Assembly (NCBI RefSeq): GCF_000327385.1
Contig: NW_008708707.1
Span: 2,874,478-2,938,477 of the forward strand
Source of the DNA: Lottia gigantea
Lineage: Eukaryota > Mollusca > Gastropoda > Lottiidae
Length of the DNA stretch: 64,000 nucleotides
Reading direction: 5' to 3'
This document shows positions 25,739 through 37,116 of this stretch, piece by piece; positions within the stretch are counted from its first letter, which is position 1; each line of letters begins with the position of its first letter. A program made the translations under genes and the position numbers. The notes beneath the pieces were generated by a model. It ran no database searches. It saw only the letters and a list, made by a program, of their open reading frames with translations, and was not told the origin of the DNA.

Positions 25739-27752
25739 ATGAAGACCAGAGCTCTTCCTACCCACAGGTCAAATGATTATCTGGACATGAAAACAGAAGG
25801 GGTGAAGAAAAAACGTAACAGAGTGCACTACTCTGCTGATCAGGTAAATATTTGGATTTACAAGCCTACTTTGTTGGTGCCATGAGGTTGGAAAGTCGAT
25901 CATGGTATACTTTTTGATGATACCAAGCATGTCGTGTTTTCTCACCAGTTTGCGACAATAGACGCTGGGCATGCAAGATAAAAAAATTCCCGACAAAGAA
26001 TAATCTAATCATTTCTATCCATTTCCCTGATTGTTATCTACAATTTTTCAATTAAGTCTACATCTCATGTGATTATTAAGACATGTGGTAATTATCCACA
26101 AAATATATCAGGATCAAAATTATCTGGCTGCTGAAGAAGACTCTTTTCGTTAACACTTGATATTTATTAGTTGTCAATAACATATTTCGGTGTATAATGA
26201 CGTTTACTATTATTGTATTGAATACTTTTTATAGATTCGTGTATTTGAAAGATTATTTGTCAAGAATAACTTCCCAGATAGAGAAACTTTAGAATCTATA
26301 TGCGAAGATATGGACATCAGTCATAAAAACGCACAGGTTTGTATTTTTCTTCTCTTTCCGCAAAACAAAATCCGTAACAATCAATACCAGATAGATGTCT
26401 TTATATTTTGAACATCCTGTCAGAATATGTTACTCCAATTTAAATGCAATTCAACATCATATTATTTTAAATAAATACATTTATGCAATATGCGAATATG
26501 AATTATATATTTCAAAGATTTGAGAGGCTTCTGCAGCGCTACCACATTTCGACAATTTTACAGTTGCTCTCCTCCAAACCCCAATTAAGTCAGTCTGGTC
26601 CCTATTTGCACCCCAAACTCGACAGGCTGGCACCGTTACTTGATGTCTCTATAACACATGCATCTGATCTTCCCACAGACAACTGAAATTAACAATCGTC
26701 TCAACCATTGTAGATATTCTCGATCTGAACGTTAACTGTTTATTAATCAGCTTTTCAAATAAACAATATAAGAATATTTATTCTGTTTCTTCCAGGTTTG
26801 GTTCCAGAATAGAAGGGCCAGATCTCGCCGTGATCCAAACGATGTCAGTTCTCCACGAAAACCACCATCACAGTTTGACAGTGATAGTAATTCGCCGTGT
26901 TCCTCACCTAAACCTAGAACAGCCCCTAAGCTAGATCTGTAAGTTCTTTTCGTTGTTCTTTTCCTAAGTTTCGACGTTTTCCTCGATTGAAGTTGCAATG
27001 TGGGCCAATTTACAGGATTGGTGAAGAGTTGGAAATGTACATTTATTTTAAAAAGTTATGATCAAATGAAGTTCATAACAAAGACTTACTCCCGATATTG
27101 GTATTAATGGAAAAATTTATTCAAGAAAATCCACATAACTTTAGTTAGGATTTAGTCACAATTCCCGATTTTATATGAAGCTGACACTGACATCCTGAAA
27201 CTAGGACAAAATAAGTCCGTGATTTCAAGTCATGATATATACATTACTCCAGGAATTAATAAATATTTAGCTTTGGGTGAAATTACAAATTATATAATCT
27301 GAGTTTATATTTTTCCTTTTAGGGCTCAGGAGAAATTAGTTACGTTTGTAAAGAAACCAATTGGGAATTCAAAATGGCATGAACCAATTAGAAGCACATT
27401 TTTGTCTACACAACCAGAGCTTCGATCTCCAGAGCGTCAGATGTATCAACCAAATATCAGCCATCCATACATGTTTGATTATAATTCATACCAACCAATC
27501 AATCACGACGTACCATTTTACTATCAACCAATCAGAACAAACGATTCATTAGTGCCTCTTCCGGAACCAGAATATCCTATTTCCAGCATTTTAAATGAAA
27601 CGAACAGTGTAACTGGAAACCAATATAATAATGATTACGGACATTCTTGCTATAGCACATCTGGTGAACTTGGTTACTATGGCAACTCGGAATCTGTTAC
27701 GTCACAAGTGCGAGTGATAGCTGATGCTAATAAGACTTTGATGGTGCTTTGA
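25739..27752 (+). CDS. PRD-like homeodomain transcription factor with Gln50, 259 aa
   Basis: Four coding exons: 25739-25843, 26235-26336, 26796-26938, 27323-27752; 780 nt, phases exact. The ATG at 25739 follows a splice acceptor at 25711-25712, so a non-coding first exon lies upstream. The homeodomain is residues 24-83, with helix 3 VWFQNRRARSRRD (W48, Q50, N51). Introns after homeodomain positions 12 and 46 match those of the gene at 17250-18831, as do the NNFPD turn, MDI in helix 2, the Ser/Pro/Lys tail after the homeodomain and the C-terminal TL-VL end. About half of the homeodomain is identical between the two. The C-terminal half is Tyr/Gln/Pro/Asn-rich, like an activation region. Position 8 is Tyr instead of Phe. 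Likely a nuclear transcription factor; no family name can be given. An AATAAA at 29061 is a possible poly(A) signal, giving a long AT-rich 3'UTR. Confidence 0.9.
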
Positions 27753-28109
27753 ATTACAAACTCCTGTTCGTGAGAAATCATATTTTACGTCTTTCACTAC
27801 GCAGCATTGTCCAATATTTGAGAAAACCGCGAAGCATGTGATACAGTAGACGAATTACATATACCATTGTGTGTTGGTGATGAAGGCATCAGACGATCCA
27901 TTTCATTTTTTAAAAGGAGGTTCCTGAAATCAATAACTATGACCGTACAATCTCCATATATGGTGTGTTTCAGTTATTCCTGTATGATTGAGAGGGAATG
28001 AATCATTCATATTTTTATTTATATATACCCGTCCAAATTAACAATCCCAGTATCTGAGTATGAAACAAACTATTCTTAGATTCAATTGCACGATATATTT
28101 ACAAAATAA

Positions 28110-28630
28110 TAACAAACTGTTTAATAACAAAATATAATTTATTTATATTGAGGCAGCTAGTCAAATACAATATTTATTTATAACATAATTACAAACTAGT
28201 CCATATGAAAAATATTATATATTTATAATCTGGCAGCAAAATTTGTTTAGAAATGATTACAAACTAGTCCAATACCAAAATATACATTATTTATAATGTG
28301 GCAGCTGATCATATCAAATTTATTTGTTTATAAAAAAAAATACCAATATCTTGTTTATAACATAATAACAAACTAGTCCCAATACCAAAATATGTTTTAT
28401 TTATACTATGGCAACGAGTCAAATTTATTTGTTTATAAAAGAAATACCAATATCTTGTTTATTTATTAATGGCAGCTAGTCAAATACAATTTTTATTTAT
28501 AATAAAATTACAAACTAGTTCATATGAAAAATATAATATATTTATGATCTGGCAGAAAAATTGGTTCAGAAAAAATTACAAATTAGTCCAATACCAAAAT
28601 ATACTTTATTTATAATGTGGCAGCGAAAAT
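28110..28630. repeat. AT-rich higher-order tandem repeat
   Basis: Modules with ACAAACTAGTCC, ATACCAAAATAT and TTTATAAT-TGGCAGC recur about seven times. A 155-bp block at 28150-28306 returns at 28471-28625 (offset about 320) with few differences, giving a higher-order unit. Lies in the probable 3'UTR of the Gln50 homeobox gene. Confidence 0.8.
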
Positions 28631-28639
28631 TAAAATTGT

Positions 28640-29932
28640 TTAGCACCCAAATAAGATATAGTAGTAATAGTAATTTCACAACTAGTTGATTGCCTGTAGA
28701 ATTATGGTCTGCGTATATTTTCAAATATCGACAAGAACAGTTTTCGTATATTCACAAATATAGTTGTGTTTCTTTAATGTACGGGTTATTTCAATAGGAA
28801 ATCAAAACCAACCTTTATGAAAAATGATTTTATTTATTCACACACACTTATTAAATCTAATACATTATAAAACGCTGATATACCAAGCTGTGTGTGTTAA
28901 CTGAAATTTGCAAAATCTTATTTGATAAATCTATTCCTGTTATTTTATTACACTCCAAAATCAAAATCTATGTTTATGTGTTTGTAAATTATGTAAATGT
29001 AAATGTGTTTGTAAATAATCTATGTTCGTTCATTTTATTTATATATTTATTTTTTATATGAATAAAAATACGTTGTTACATTTTCTTTGTTCGCCTTGTG
29101 TACGAAATGTGGGGTTCTTCCCAGCTAGCTCCTGTTGAGCATGAGGTTATCCTAAGAGGCATAAGTAAAAATGTTCTTGATAAAAGCTATCGGCGTGCTC
29201 TTGACAAACTCTTGGGCCACAAATCAATAACAAAAAACAGTTAAACCGAAATTTGGTAGCTCAAAACACCGAAAATGTCATTTTTATCTCCTAAATTTAA
29301 GAAAATGATAAATGTTTATTGTATAAAATATCAAAACAGTACTACAGGTGCAGTAGTCGCTCTTGTTTAGCATGTGTTTATGCTCTAATTGATAATTACA
29401 GTCTAAAATAAAACATTTCAGCTGAAGAAATATGCATTGACATAGGATGGATCAAAATGGGTCCCTGATGAGTCGCCATCTTATACGTTAGTCATTAGTT
29501 TCACGATATAACAGATTCCCACAATCAATATGTCAATAGAATAGGCAATATATTCCTTTCCTTTACATCTGGCAAATGTTGATTCCCATTGAGAGGTATC
29601 AATGTTCATTCTGCCAGAACTTGACTGTACTGTCATAATATTAAGTTGTGTAAGATGAATAGTCTCAAAAAAGCATTGGCCCGAGTCATAGAGCAACAGA
29701 TAATATTAGTTTGAAATTAGAAGTAAGTCCAGTGTTTCTATACATTGACAGTGTTTCCGGATGTCTGGTATTCAAACTGTGGGTACAAAAGACGTGAAAC
29801 AGCTCGGACGCTGATTGATTTGTGTCAAACAGTATTTAAAATTAGAATAAGTATGGTGACTGATTACAAATACTCAAGCATAAGGTCTCATAGTTCCCTT
29901 AATGATACTCAAGACTATTCCCTTCTCAAATA
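28640..29932. other. Region between the Gln50 homeobox and lectin genes
   Basis: AT-rich. Contains a minus-strand frame at 29481-29696 with a hydrophobic C-terminal stretch that could be a further exon of the lectin gene, but no good acceptor or homology supports it. Confidence 0.4.
29061..29066 (+). terminator. Candidate poly(A) signal of the Gln50 homeobox gene
   Basis: AATAAA followed by a T/GT-rich stretch. It is the clearest signal past the stop at 27752 and implies a 3'UTR of about 1.3 kb spanning the AT-rich repeats. Confidence 0.35.
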
Positions 29933-31853
29933 TTACACACTACTATCACTGATATACCTTTCACAAATAAATTTTCTTGGTTGAATGTCATTAAGCGAAT
30001 CAATCCACAACCAATCGGCTGCAGGCCCTCGGACCATAAGCATGTAATCAGAGGTATCTGTTTGATTTTTAGGGTAACCTGTTCTCCAGTTATTGGTGGA
30101 CACAAGATCTCCATTAACCCACTTCCATACACCCTCTGTATTCGCATCTGTAGCACCCAGGAAGTAACTTTGAGTATTAAGCACTGGATAACAGAAAACA
30201 CATTAATTAGTGGCGAGGTACCCACAAAAATGCAAAAATCTTGACAAAGATGAAGATCAATTTTGTAATATCCGATTTTTTTTTATAAACGCTTTACCAT
30301 CAAAAATGAAAGCTTGAAAATCTCGATCGAGTATTTTTCAACTTTTCAAAACATAAACCAAGACAATCCAAAAACCTTAATTATTTTACATGATTACTCA
30401 ATAAATATCATTCAACTAATGTTTCTACTGGACTACATGATGTGCCTATCACCTAGAAATTGACCCTAGTAAAATGATATGTGTAATCTTACCAAAATTC
30501 GACTTTATTTGTCGCTTAACGCGTTCTAGAAAAAGGGCCGTTTCCGTCACCAATAAATCTTCTCCATTGCTTACACAAGACTGTTTAGCCAAATCGAAAG
30601 AACCAACCAATGTATTAACAACATCGTAGCATTTGTTGTCGAGTCTATCCCAAACATAATCAGTGCACTTCTTTCCGGCTGGAATTGAAATAACAATTCA
30701 AACGATCTTGTTCACATTTAGGCGTATGTGGCAATATTTTGTCATGGTAAAGGGGATTTTTGATAGATTTGTGCTGAAATGATGGCATCATTGAACATTA
30801 GATCAATTACGGCTGCTATTTTTAAAGTGGTTAAACATATGAAGCTGTTATTTGGTGAAATGATATGTTATATCTCTATAATAAGGTTAAAATATAATAC
30901 AGGTAGTCCGTGATTTAACAAATGCTACGTCAATGTACAAACTTCGCAGATAAACCCGTAACATTCGATCTACTGACATATTTCTCGGCTTACTGAACTT
31001 TGTTTTTAAATGAGTTTCAAATATTTAGGATTGTTATGCTTGAGCATTGATTTTTTCAAACCATACCACTTAGCTATGCTGTTTGGTATGCATGTGGCAC
31101 AATTTCATAAATTTCACTTAAATAACGATATAAGAAACAATTCTGTACGAGTTTGTACTTTAATCATGAGTTTAACAAGCTACATTTTATACAGGTACCC
31201 ATATTTCACAGTAGAAACTAAAATCCAGGAGAATTTAAAATCCCCCCTAGGACAAGGTCCAATTCCAAGATCTGACCATTGCGCTATACTGACGTGCATT
31301 TTTCTAGTTTGTACGATTGGGTGGTTGTGAATTGATACCAAACTTAAAAACAATTCGATTTAAATTCGTCTCGAAAACTCAAAAATCATCATCTGGCAAG
31401 GAAACAAAATATTGAAAAAATGTCAATATGGTATAGGGCGAATATTGACTATAATGAACACGTCTTCATAGGATACATCATCACAAGAAGCTTTTTTTTT
31501 AATCTGATATACTTACGGTCTTGCAAGTTATAATATCGAGCCCCATTATCATTTATAAGCTGTGTCGATTGAACAAATTGTTTCAATAATTTCACACCCA
31601 AAAGTTTGCACATTCCAGTGAATCTGTTGGAGAAAAATGAAATACATTCAGCGTCACTTAAGCAATTTTTCTGACAAACTATAATCGTGTAAACATTTGT
31701 GTAATTTTCAAGAATGCCTTCTTCCACATACATGTCGTTATAGTCGCTATCAATAATGAAATTGTGATTTGTCCATCCACAGGCTGTGCTGTCACAGATA
31801 TCCAAATGTTGAGATAATAATAAAGTGATTAAAAGGAAGACGAAACCCATCAT
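29933..31853 (-). CDS. Secreted PAN-like / C-type-lectin-like protein, 257 aa
   Basis: Three exons on the minus strand: 31853-31517, 30678-30493, 30183-29933; 774 nt, phases exact. The N-terminus is a hydrophobic signal peptide (MMGFVFLLITLLL...). Exon 1 then has a Cys pattern with C-x3-C...C-x-SF, resembling a PAN/Apple module (about 25-112). Exons 2 and 3 form a C-type-lectin-like domain (about 113-250): CYDV at its start, AKQSC, FLGATD, a WKW-NG core, NNW, then FICER at the end. The sugar-binding EPN/QPD triad is replaced by YPKN and the WND motif by WID. The two cysteines of the inner loop disulfide are both absent, so classical calcium-dependent sugar binding is unlikely. The stop at 29933 falls 8 codons after the last Cys; a GT there could also splice to a further exon. 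Probably extracellular recognition or adhesion. Confidence 0.8.
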
Positions 31854-32542
31854 TTCACAGTAAGTCCTTCTTCAATTTTGCTAGATGTTGAAAACTGGCA
31901 AATTATCGACGGCTTATGCCTAGTTACTAAATGATTTCTTAAACTACGTCAATGTGTCCTACTATCCTGCTTATACCTTGAACGGCGCGCGGATATATAG
32001 TCAAGTAAAAGATCAAATCAGAGAGTCCGCATAAGAAATGTCCACGAAGAAGAGAAAACTACTTTTTTATATAAATAAATCATTGCACTTTTGTCAAAGT
32101 TTTGTAGTTCTACTCTATAGCTGGACAATGAACTTGTTTTGAGATAGGTGTTTAGGGAATCTATACCTCAATGATGGCATCAATAAAATATTACTTCGGG
32201 GATGTGTCGGTTCTTCATGACATTTTATCTACTCTTAATACCACCCGTACTCAGAGCTGTACTTAAGTTACTTTCAATTATTCAAAAGAAATAACTACAA
32301 AATACAACCCGTTGACATGTGGATCAAGATCAGTAAAAGTTCCTGCTCTAAAGTTAGTATACGAATGTATTCCGAGTTATCCCCATGTTTCGTATGTAAA
32401 GACATGCCAATGGTTTAATCAGAGTATGCCCAGTACCCTTACCCCTTCTACCTAAATGGGCATCTTCAGGGTTTTGGATCCATTAATTGTACACATGGTT
32501 CTGATTTTATTTGGAAATTTGAAATATGATTTTGTGATTAAT
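31854..32542. other. Upstream flank of the lectin gene and 3' flank of the zinc-finger gene
   Basis: No gene or clear repeat seen. Confidence 0.5.
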
Positions 32543-32548
32543 TTTATT
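32543..32548 (-). terminator. Candidate poly(A) signal of the zinc-finger gene
   Basis: AATAAA on the minus strand, about 340 bases past the stop at 32889. AT-rich DNA makes chance matches common. Confidence 0.35.
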
Positions 32549-32888
32549 TAATCTATAGAACAATAAACAATAATAACTTTATCAATTGACCAAAGAACAT
32601 TTGCAGATGGTTTTATATTAGTTGAATTGATGTACATAAGTCAAAAATATTATAAGTCAACACAGAGAACCTTTTGTACAGAGCCGTAAGTCTATTTGAT
32701 ACGCATTATTACTATTTTCACTTCACAGAAATGCTGTTCACAGAAAGTTTCTTCAAGTCGACAGAAGACATTCTCACAAAGATACAAATAACACGGATTA
32801 GCACTGAGGTGATTTAAAAACATAAATTGTTCAACGATTAAAATAAAAAGAAAGTGACAAAATGTAACGTAAACTGCAACAAAAGATG

Positions 32889-34946
32889 CTATTTCAACAA
32901 ATGCATCATGCGACCACCTTCAGTCATCAGCCACTGCAACATTCTAGATGCTGGTAGATTTTCACCATCCGGTGATGCTCCACGGGACCGATCTCCATCT
33001 GCATCAGTGCCTTGTTCCGTTTTCCGTTGTAACATTGCTCGTAGCTGAGGAGTAGAGTCTGCTTTCGATGGAGGTTGGGAGGTGGACGTGGAAGGTAGCG
33101 AACTTGTAGCTGGTGACGATTGATCCAGGGTCAAATTGGCTTCAGAGAGTTTGTGATGTTTGCAATTTTTGTTGAGCAATACTGACCAATTCGAAACGGA
33201 TACCTCCGCTTTACAATGCTTACAGTAAATCACAACCGTTTTATTTCTTAATTTAAATAAACAACCACTCAACGGACAGGTTAGATGTCTTGTATGAGCG
33301 TGAGATACAGCATTTGAATAATCCGTAAATTTAGTAGTACACAAACAACAGGCATACATCCACGGAATTTTAGATCGTTCTAGGACATTTCGAAACGTCG
33401 CCAATAAGGTGCTCATCACATCATACCCTTCTTCATTATCATATTTCTCAGTAAAAATGTCACACTTTTCCAAATGGCGCACGAAAGTTGTAAATATCGA
33501 ATGACGAAATCTACACCTTAGAGATGGACAAATGAAAACATAAGTGTTCGAGATCTCTTCCCGAAGCACCAGGTTTGCGTTAGGGTGTGCGCGGAAAAGA
33601 TGATTCTTTGTTGGCTGGAATGTTAATTGAACCGTACTACAGTTCGGACAGGAATATACAGCCACCTTTTTCCGCTTTTTTCCCTTGCCTTTTTTGGTGT
33701 ACGACCATTCCTCACCAGAACTGTAATTTTTAGTCGGCATATAATCGGCGTCATCATCATCATCGTCATTGTCGTCTTCTGATTCGTCAGTAAGACACGA
33801 ATCTACAGAATCATTCTTATTTCCCGATGTCATTCCATCCTGACTTCCTTCACCAGATACAGATGAAGCTGTCGATGATGACAAGATTTCTGGACACTGC
33901 AGCATAGTCCGCAAAATCGGAAGATTGGCTGGACCTGGTGATGATGATTTCTGTCGATTTACATCGTCCTTCCTCAATAATGTGGTAAGAGATTTTTCTT
34001 CAGCAACTTTTGAATAGTTGGGTTGATTATCAACATACGAATCATCTACAATTTCCATTTTAACGACAGGCTCTGCTGGCACATTGTGAGTATTCCCAAG
34101 AGGCTCACTTGTTGGAATGGAATTGTCTTCTGTTGTCAAAATAGTTCGTAAGTATGAACCTTGCGTGTTTTCAGATATGTTATTGTCTTTTAGCTGTATT
34201 TGGGCAGCTTTTGTCATTTCGGTGTCATAGGGATCAGCATGACCTGACAAATCATTCATTTCATCAGATAACTGTGATAACGTATTTCTAAAGTGATCCA
34301 TCCTTTGAATAACAAGTGAATCAGAAAGAGACGTTGAATCCACTGGTAGATCATTGTGTTTTGAGTGCGGCACTTCAACTGAAGTTTCAAGCAATTCTCC
34401 GTCAGGCTTTTCAAGTTTTATCTTTTTCAAAAGTACAACCTCGCTTTGTTTAGCTTCTAGTTTAAGCGGGCGTTTTAAATTAGCAAGTGCTGCTTTTTGA
34501 TTTGTTCTGTTGTTTTCTTCAATTAAGCTTTGATCGCTATTAAGGACGCAAAACCAAAATAAACGAAAATTTGTTTCATTTTGATGATTGTTCTTACTGT
34601 GTTTTAACACTTCACATCGCGTAAAAGCAGAAAATTCACAAAATTGACAATGGAACCTGTGACAGTGCAAGTGATCTAACATTTCCGATTTCTGTATCGT
34701 CTTGTACGAGCAATAATTGCACCAAAAATATGGTATATCAATGCACAACAGGCTTTCAGGATGCTGGATGTTCCCGGTACATGATAAGGCACTGATTAGA
34801 TTACGGGAAAGCAATTCAACAAACTTGGTTCCAGCTACTTCCTCAAAACTAAACGTGTTGTTAAGCAGGCTAGTATCACTGACTGATTCCTGTTTAAATG
34901 GCAATTGTGGTATATTGATGGTAGATGCTGCACCTTGATCGCCCAT
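32889..34946 (-). CDS. C2H2 zinc-finger nuclear protein with acidic and SUMO-type motifs, 685 aa
   Basis: A single long coding exon; the ATG at 34946 lies 62 bases after a splice acceptor near 35009, so the first exon is non-coding (about 36981-37083). Two fingers sit near the N-terminus (C76-C79-H92-H96 and C100-C103-H116-H121). A Cys/His-rich block spans about 431-600, with several CPxC, CxxxxC and H-x3-H pairs spaced unlike tandem KRAB-type fingers. An acidic run (Asp-rich, 388-401) and a basic run (KKGKGKKRKK, 418-427; likely nuclear localisation) precede the second block. Four psi-K-x-E sites (17-20, 161-164, 176-179, 295-298) suggest SUMO modification. A short motif LR-x-[IM]-L recurs at 266-270, 345-349 and 635-639. 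Probably a chromatin or transcription factor; no named family was recognised. Confidence 0.85.
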   Translation of the reverse strand: MGDQGAASTINIPQLPFKQESVSDTSLLNNTFSFEEVAGTKFVELLSRNLISALSCTGNIQHPESLLCIDIPYFWCNYCSYKTIQKSEMLDHLHCHRFHCQFCEFSAFTRCEVLKHSKNNHQNETNFRLFWFCVLNSDQSLIEENNRTNQKAALANLKRPLKLEAKQSEVVLLKKIKLEKPDGELLETSVEVPHSKHNDLPVDSTSLSDSLVIQRMDHFRNTLSQLSDEMNDLSGHADPYDTEMTKAAQIQLKDNNISENTQGSYLRTILTTEDNSIPTSEPLGNTHNVPAEPVVKMEIVDDSYVDNQPNYSKVAEEKSLTTLLRKDDVNRQKSSSPGPANLPILRTMLQCPEILSSSTASSVSGEGSQDGMTSGNKNDSVDSCLTDESEDDNDDDDDDADYMPTKNYSSGEEWSYTKKGKGKKRKKVAVYSCPNCSTVQLTFQPTKNHLFRAHPNANLVLREEISNTYVFICPSLRCRFRHSIFTTFVRHLEKCDIFTEKYDNEEGYDVMSTLLATFRNVLERSKIPWMYACCLCTTKFTDYSNAVSHAHTRHLTCPLSGCLFKLRNKTVVIYCKHCKAEVSVSNWSVLLNKNCKHHKLSEANLTLDQSSPATSSLPSTSTSQPPSKADSTPQLRAMLQRKTEQGTDADGDRSRGASPDGENLPASRMLQWLMTEGGRMMHLLK

Positions 34947-35324
34947 GATGATTCTCGCAGTCTAAAACACTGCTCAACTACTGCCGACAATGAGTTCACT
35001 TAGACCTGAAAGTGGAAAATGATCATGAAAGTAATAATAATCATTCTAATAGAATTTATTTCAGATTCATTGATCATTTCTGTTTACAGTAACCACCCAT
35101 ATATATCTTATAAATGCTTAAGCTTATGGCTTAAAAAGGTCATTACGTCTTAACAAGTATAACAACGTATAAAAGTCGTGCAGTCTGACAAGTAAAAGTG
35201 CAACCATTTGCAGCTTTTTTAAAAATTGGAGCTTTGAAAAAACGGTAACCGTTGCCAAGATTAAATATACAGATCAAATGGGTTTCCAAATTGTCAGCAT
35301 CAATTTGCACCATTCCAATCGAAA

Positions 35325-35635
35325 ATCGTTGCTTTCATTACATTATTTTTCGGTCAATATTTTCTCTTTTTTTTTTTCAGTATAAGATTCTGAGGTTTTT
35401 TATTTGTGCACCATTGAAATAAGTTTTGCTTGTGAATCAGGACATTTAAAACATCTGATGTCATTTAGCGAAAGTGTCTGTCATCTCGGCAGCTTTTTGG
35501 CGTGTCCGCATATTTCATAATCTTAATGATATATCACAGCTCTAGCTCTGATGACCTGAATATTATTGAAACGCAATTATTTCTGGTTTAAAATTTTTTT
35601 GTCAAATACATTGATTGAGATTGATGATGAGCCTG
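35325..35635. repeat. Direct repeat of about 310 bp, copy 1
   Basis: Shares, in order, CAGTATAAGATTCTGA, CTTGTGAATCAGGA, CATATTTCAT, AATGATATATCA and TATTATTGAAACGCAATTA with 37735-38075, same orientation. A SINE sits exactly at its right end. Confidence 0.8.
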
Positions 35636-35811
35636 TAGCCTCGGTTTATTGTCCAATCCGAACGACTAGACGCTTTTTCCATGTCAGTCCCTCCTACTCG
35701 CATCATTGATAGGGGAAAACCGGGTTTAAAATCGGTATAATCTGTGGATGCCCGAACCTTAAGATTAACGAGAAAGTGTCTAACTCACTGAGCCACCGCT
35801 CTGGTATAAGT
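35636..35811 (-). mobile_element. tRNA-derived SINE, 5' half, minus strand
   Basis: The minus strand begins with an A-box-like GTGGCTCAGTGAGTTAGA and a B-box-like GGTTCGGGCATCC. The body (AACCCGGTTTTCCCCTATCA) is shared with the SINE at 42538. The 3' half and tail are missing. It lies inside the first intron of the zinc-finger gene, in the sense direction. Confidence 0.75.
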
Positions 35812-36980
35812 TGACTATTAGATATACTCTCTAATAGAACACTGATCTAGGGCACAAGTAGAGACTGTGGATTTCAACATTCGAATATATCAATTTGTTT
35901 TCAATACGCAACATTTTCCAACATCTTCTCACTAGATATATTAGATAATTGTACACAATGAAAGAGAGGAAGTCAAAGTTTTTTCCAATTTTTTAAAACT
36001 ATGCAGTCAAATAGATCAATATTCTCTGTTAATTGATTATCCTTCAAGGACCAAAGATAAAACAGTTTATCATCTATAAATTATGAACATTGTTCCTCGA
36101 ACAGAAATAAACTATCTTACGAACGCTCTTGGTGCCGACCAACGGGTAAACATGTACAGTGAAAAAAAAAACATCATGGTTAATGAAGCATTATTATTTT
36201 CGTATTGACAACTGCTATCAAAGCTAGGAAAGTAGTCCAACTTATCGGTTAAAAAACATCGAAGAATATGGTACTCGTGTACTTCAGACTCGTATTTTCT
36301 TATTGGTCATTACGCATCCTTTTTTTTTAAATTCAAATTGGCCCTTTGGTGAACGACATTTTCCACGCTTGAAATTTCAAAGGCATTTATACTATGTTTT
36401 CAAAGTAAAAATCTAGCGTTGATCAAGCTGTATTCAGATTTACTCTCCGACGAGTTAGCTCCCTTATTTCACAAATAATTCAATATTAAATTTTCAAATG
36501 CACACTATTTATCTTTCTTTAAATGTCTTTGGGGTCATAGATTAAACAAGTTAAATGATTTAACCTTGACAAAAATACAAGATCAGTCATCCTTATCATA
36601 ACGTCTGCAGTGAAGTAGTAGAGCAAAATTATACTGTAGCCTACTGAACATTATCGATCGAAAGAATGTTTAAAAATAGTACAATTCACCATAGCAACTG
36701 AACCTAATAACGATTCATATTATATACTGTTTTACAATTCATCTTCGAAATTTTTTGCTAAAAGATATAAATCCTTAGATTTATTTGATACAAAACACAG
36801 TGCCTTTGTTTAAAACTCAAACCATGTTGGCCGTTTGTACTACAAAAAGTAGGTCAACCGATAACTTGGCTACTCGACATGCCATATTATAACCACTGCT
36901 CTACTTTACATGTCTGTTGTCTAACACTGCCTGTTGTATTTAATGTGGATTTGTGAATCAAATTAAACAAGAATACTTAC

Positions 36981-37083
36981 GTATTGGGTATTATCAAACG
37001 TTATCCGTGTCGTAGTTCACCAAAATCACTAAACTTCGTGTCTCAATACAAGTCAACAAACATAGACTAACATACAGTCCTTG
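36981..37083 (-). other. Probable non-coding exon 1 of the zinc-finger gene
   Basis: On the minus strand a donor CAATAC|GTAAGTATT sits at 36981/36980, about 100 bases below a TATA box at 37110-37116. The matching acceptor is near 35009, giving an intron of about 2 kb. The 5' end is placed by the usual TATA-to-start distance, so it is approximate. Confidence 0.5.
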
Positions 37084-37109
37084 ACCTATAGGTTATAGGT
37101 CACGTTGTC

Positions 37110-37116
37110 CTTTATA
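37110..37116 (-). promoter_or_regulatory. TATA box (TATAAAG) of the zinc-finger gene
   Basis: TATAAAG on the minus strand, correctly spaced upstream of the probable first exon. Nuclear-receptor-like half-sites lie on both sides: a palindrome TGACCT...AGGTCA at 37082-37102, and TCAAGGTCA (minus strand) near 37148-37158. Confidence 0.5.

Noticed and set aside
31010-31330. Plus-strand frame of 106 codons
   Set aside because: Antisense within intron 1 of the lectin gene, AT-rich, no recognisable domain.
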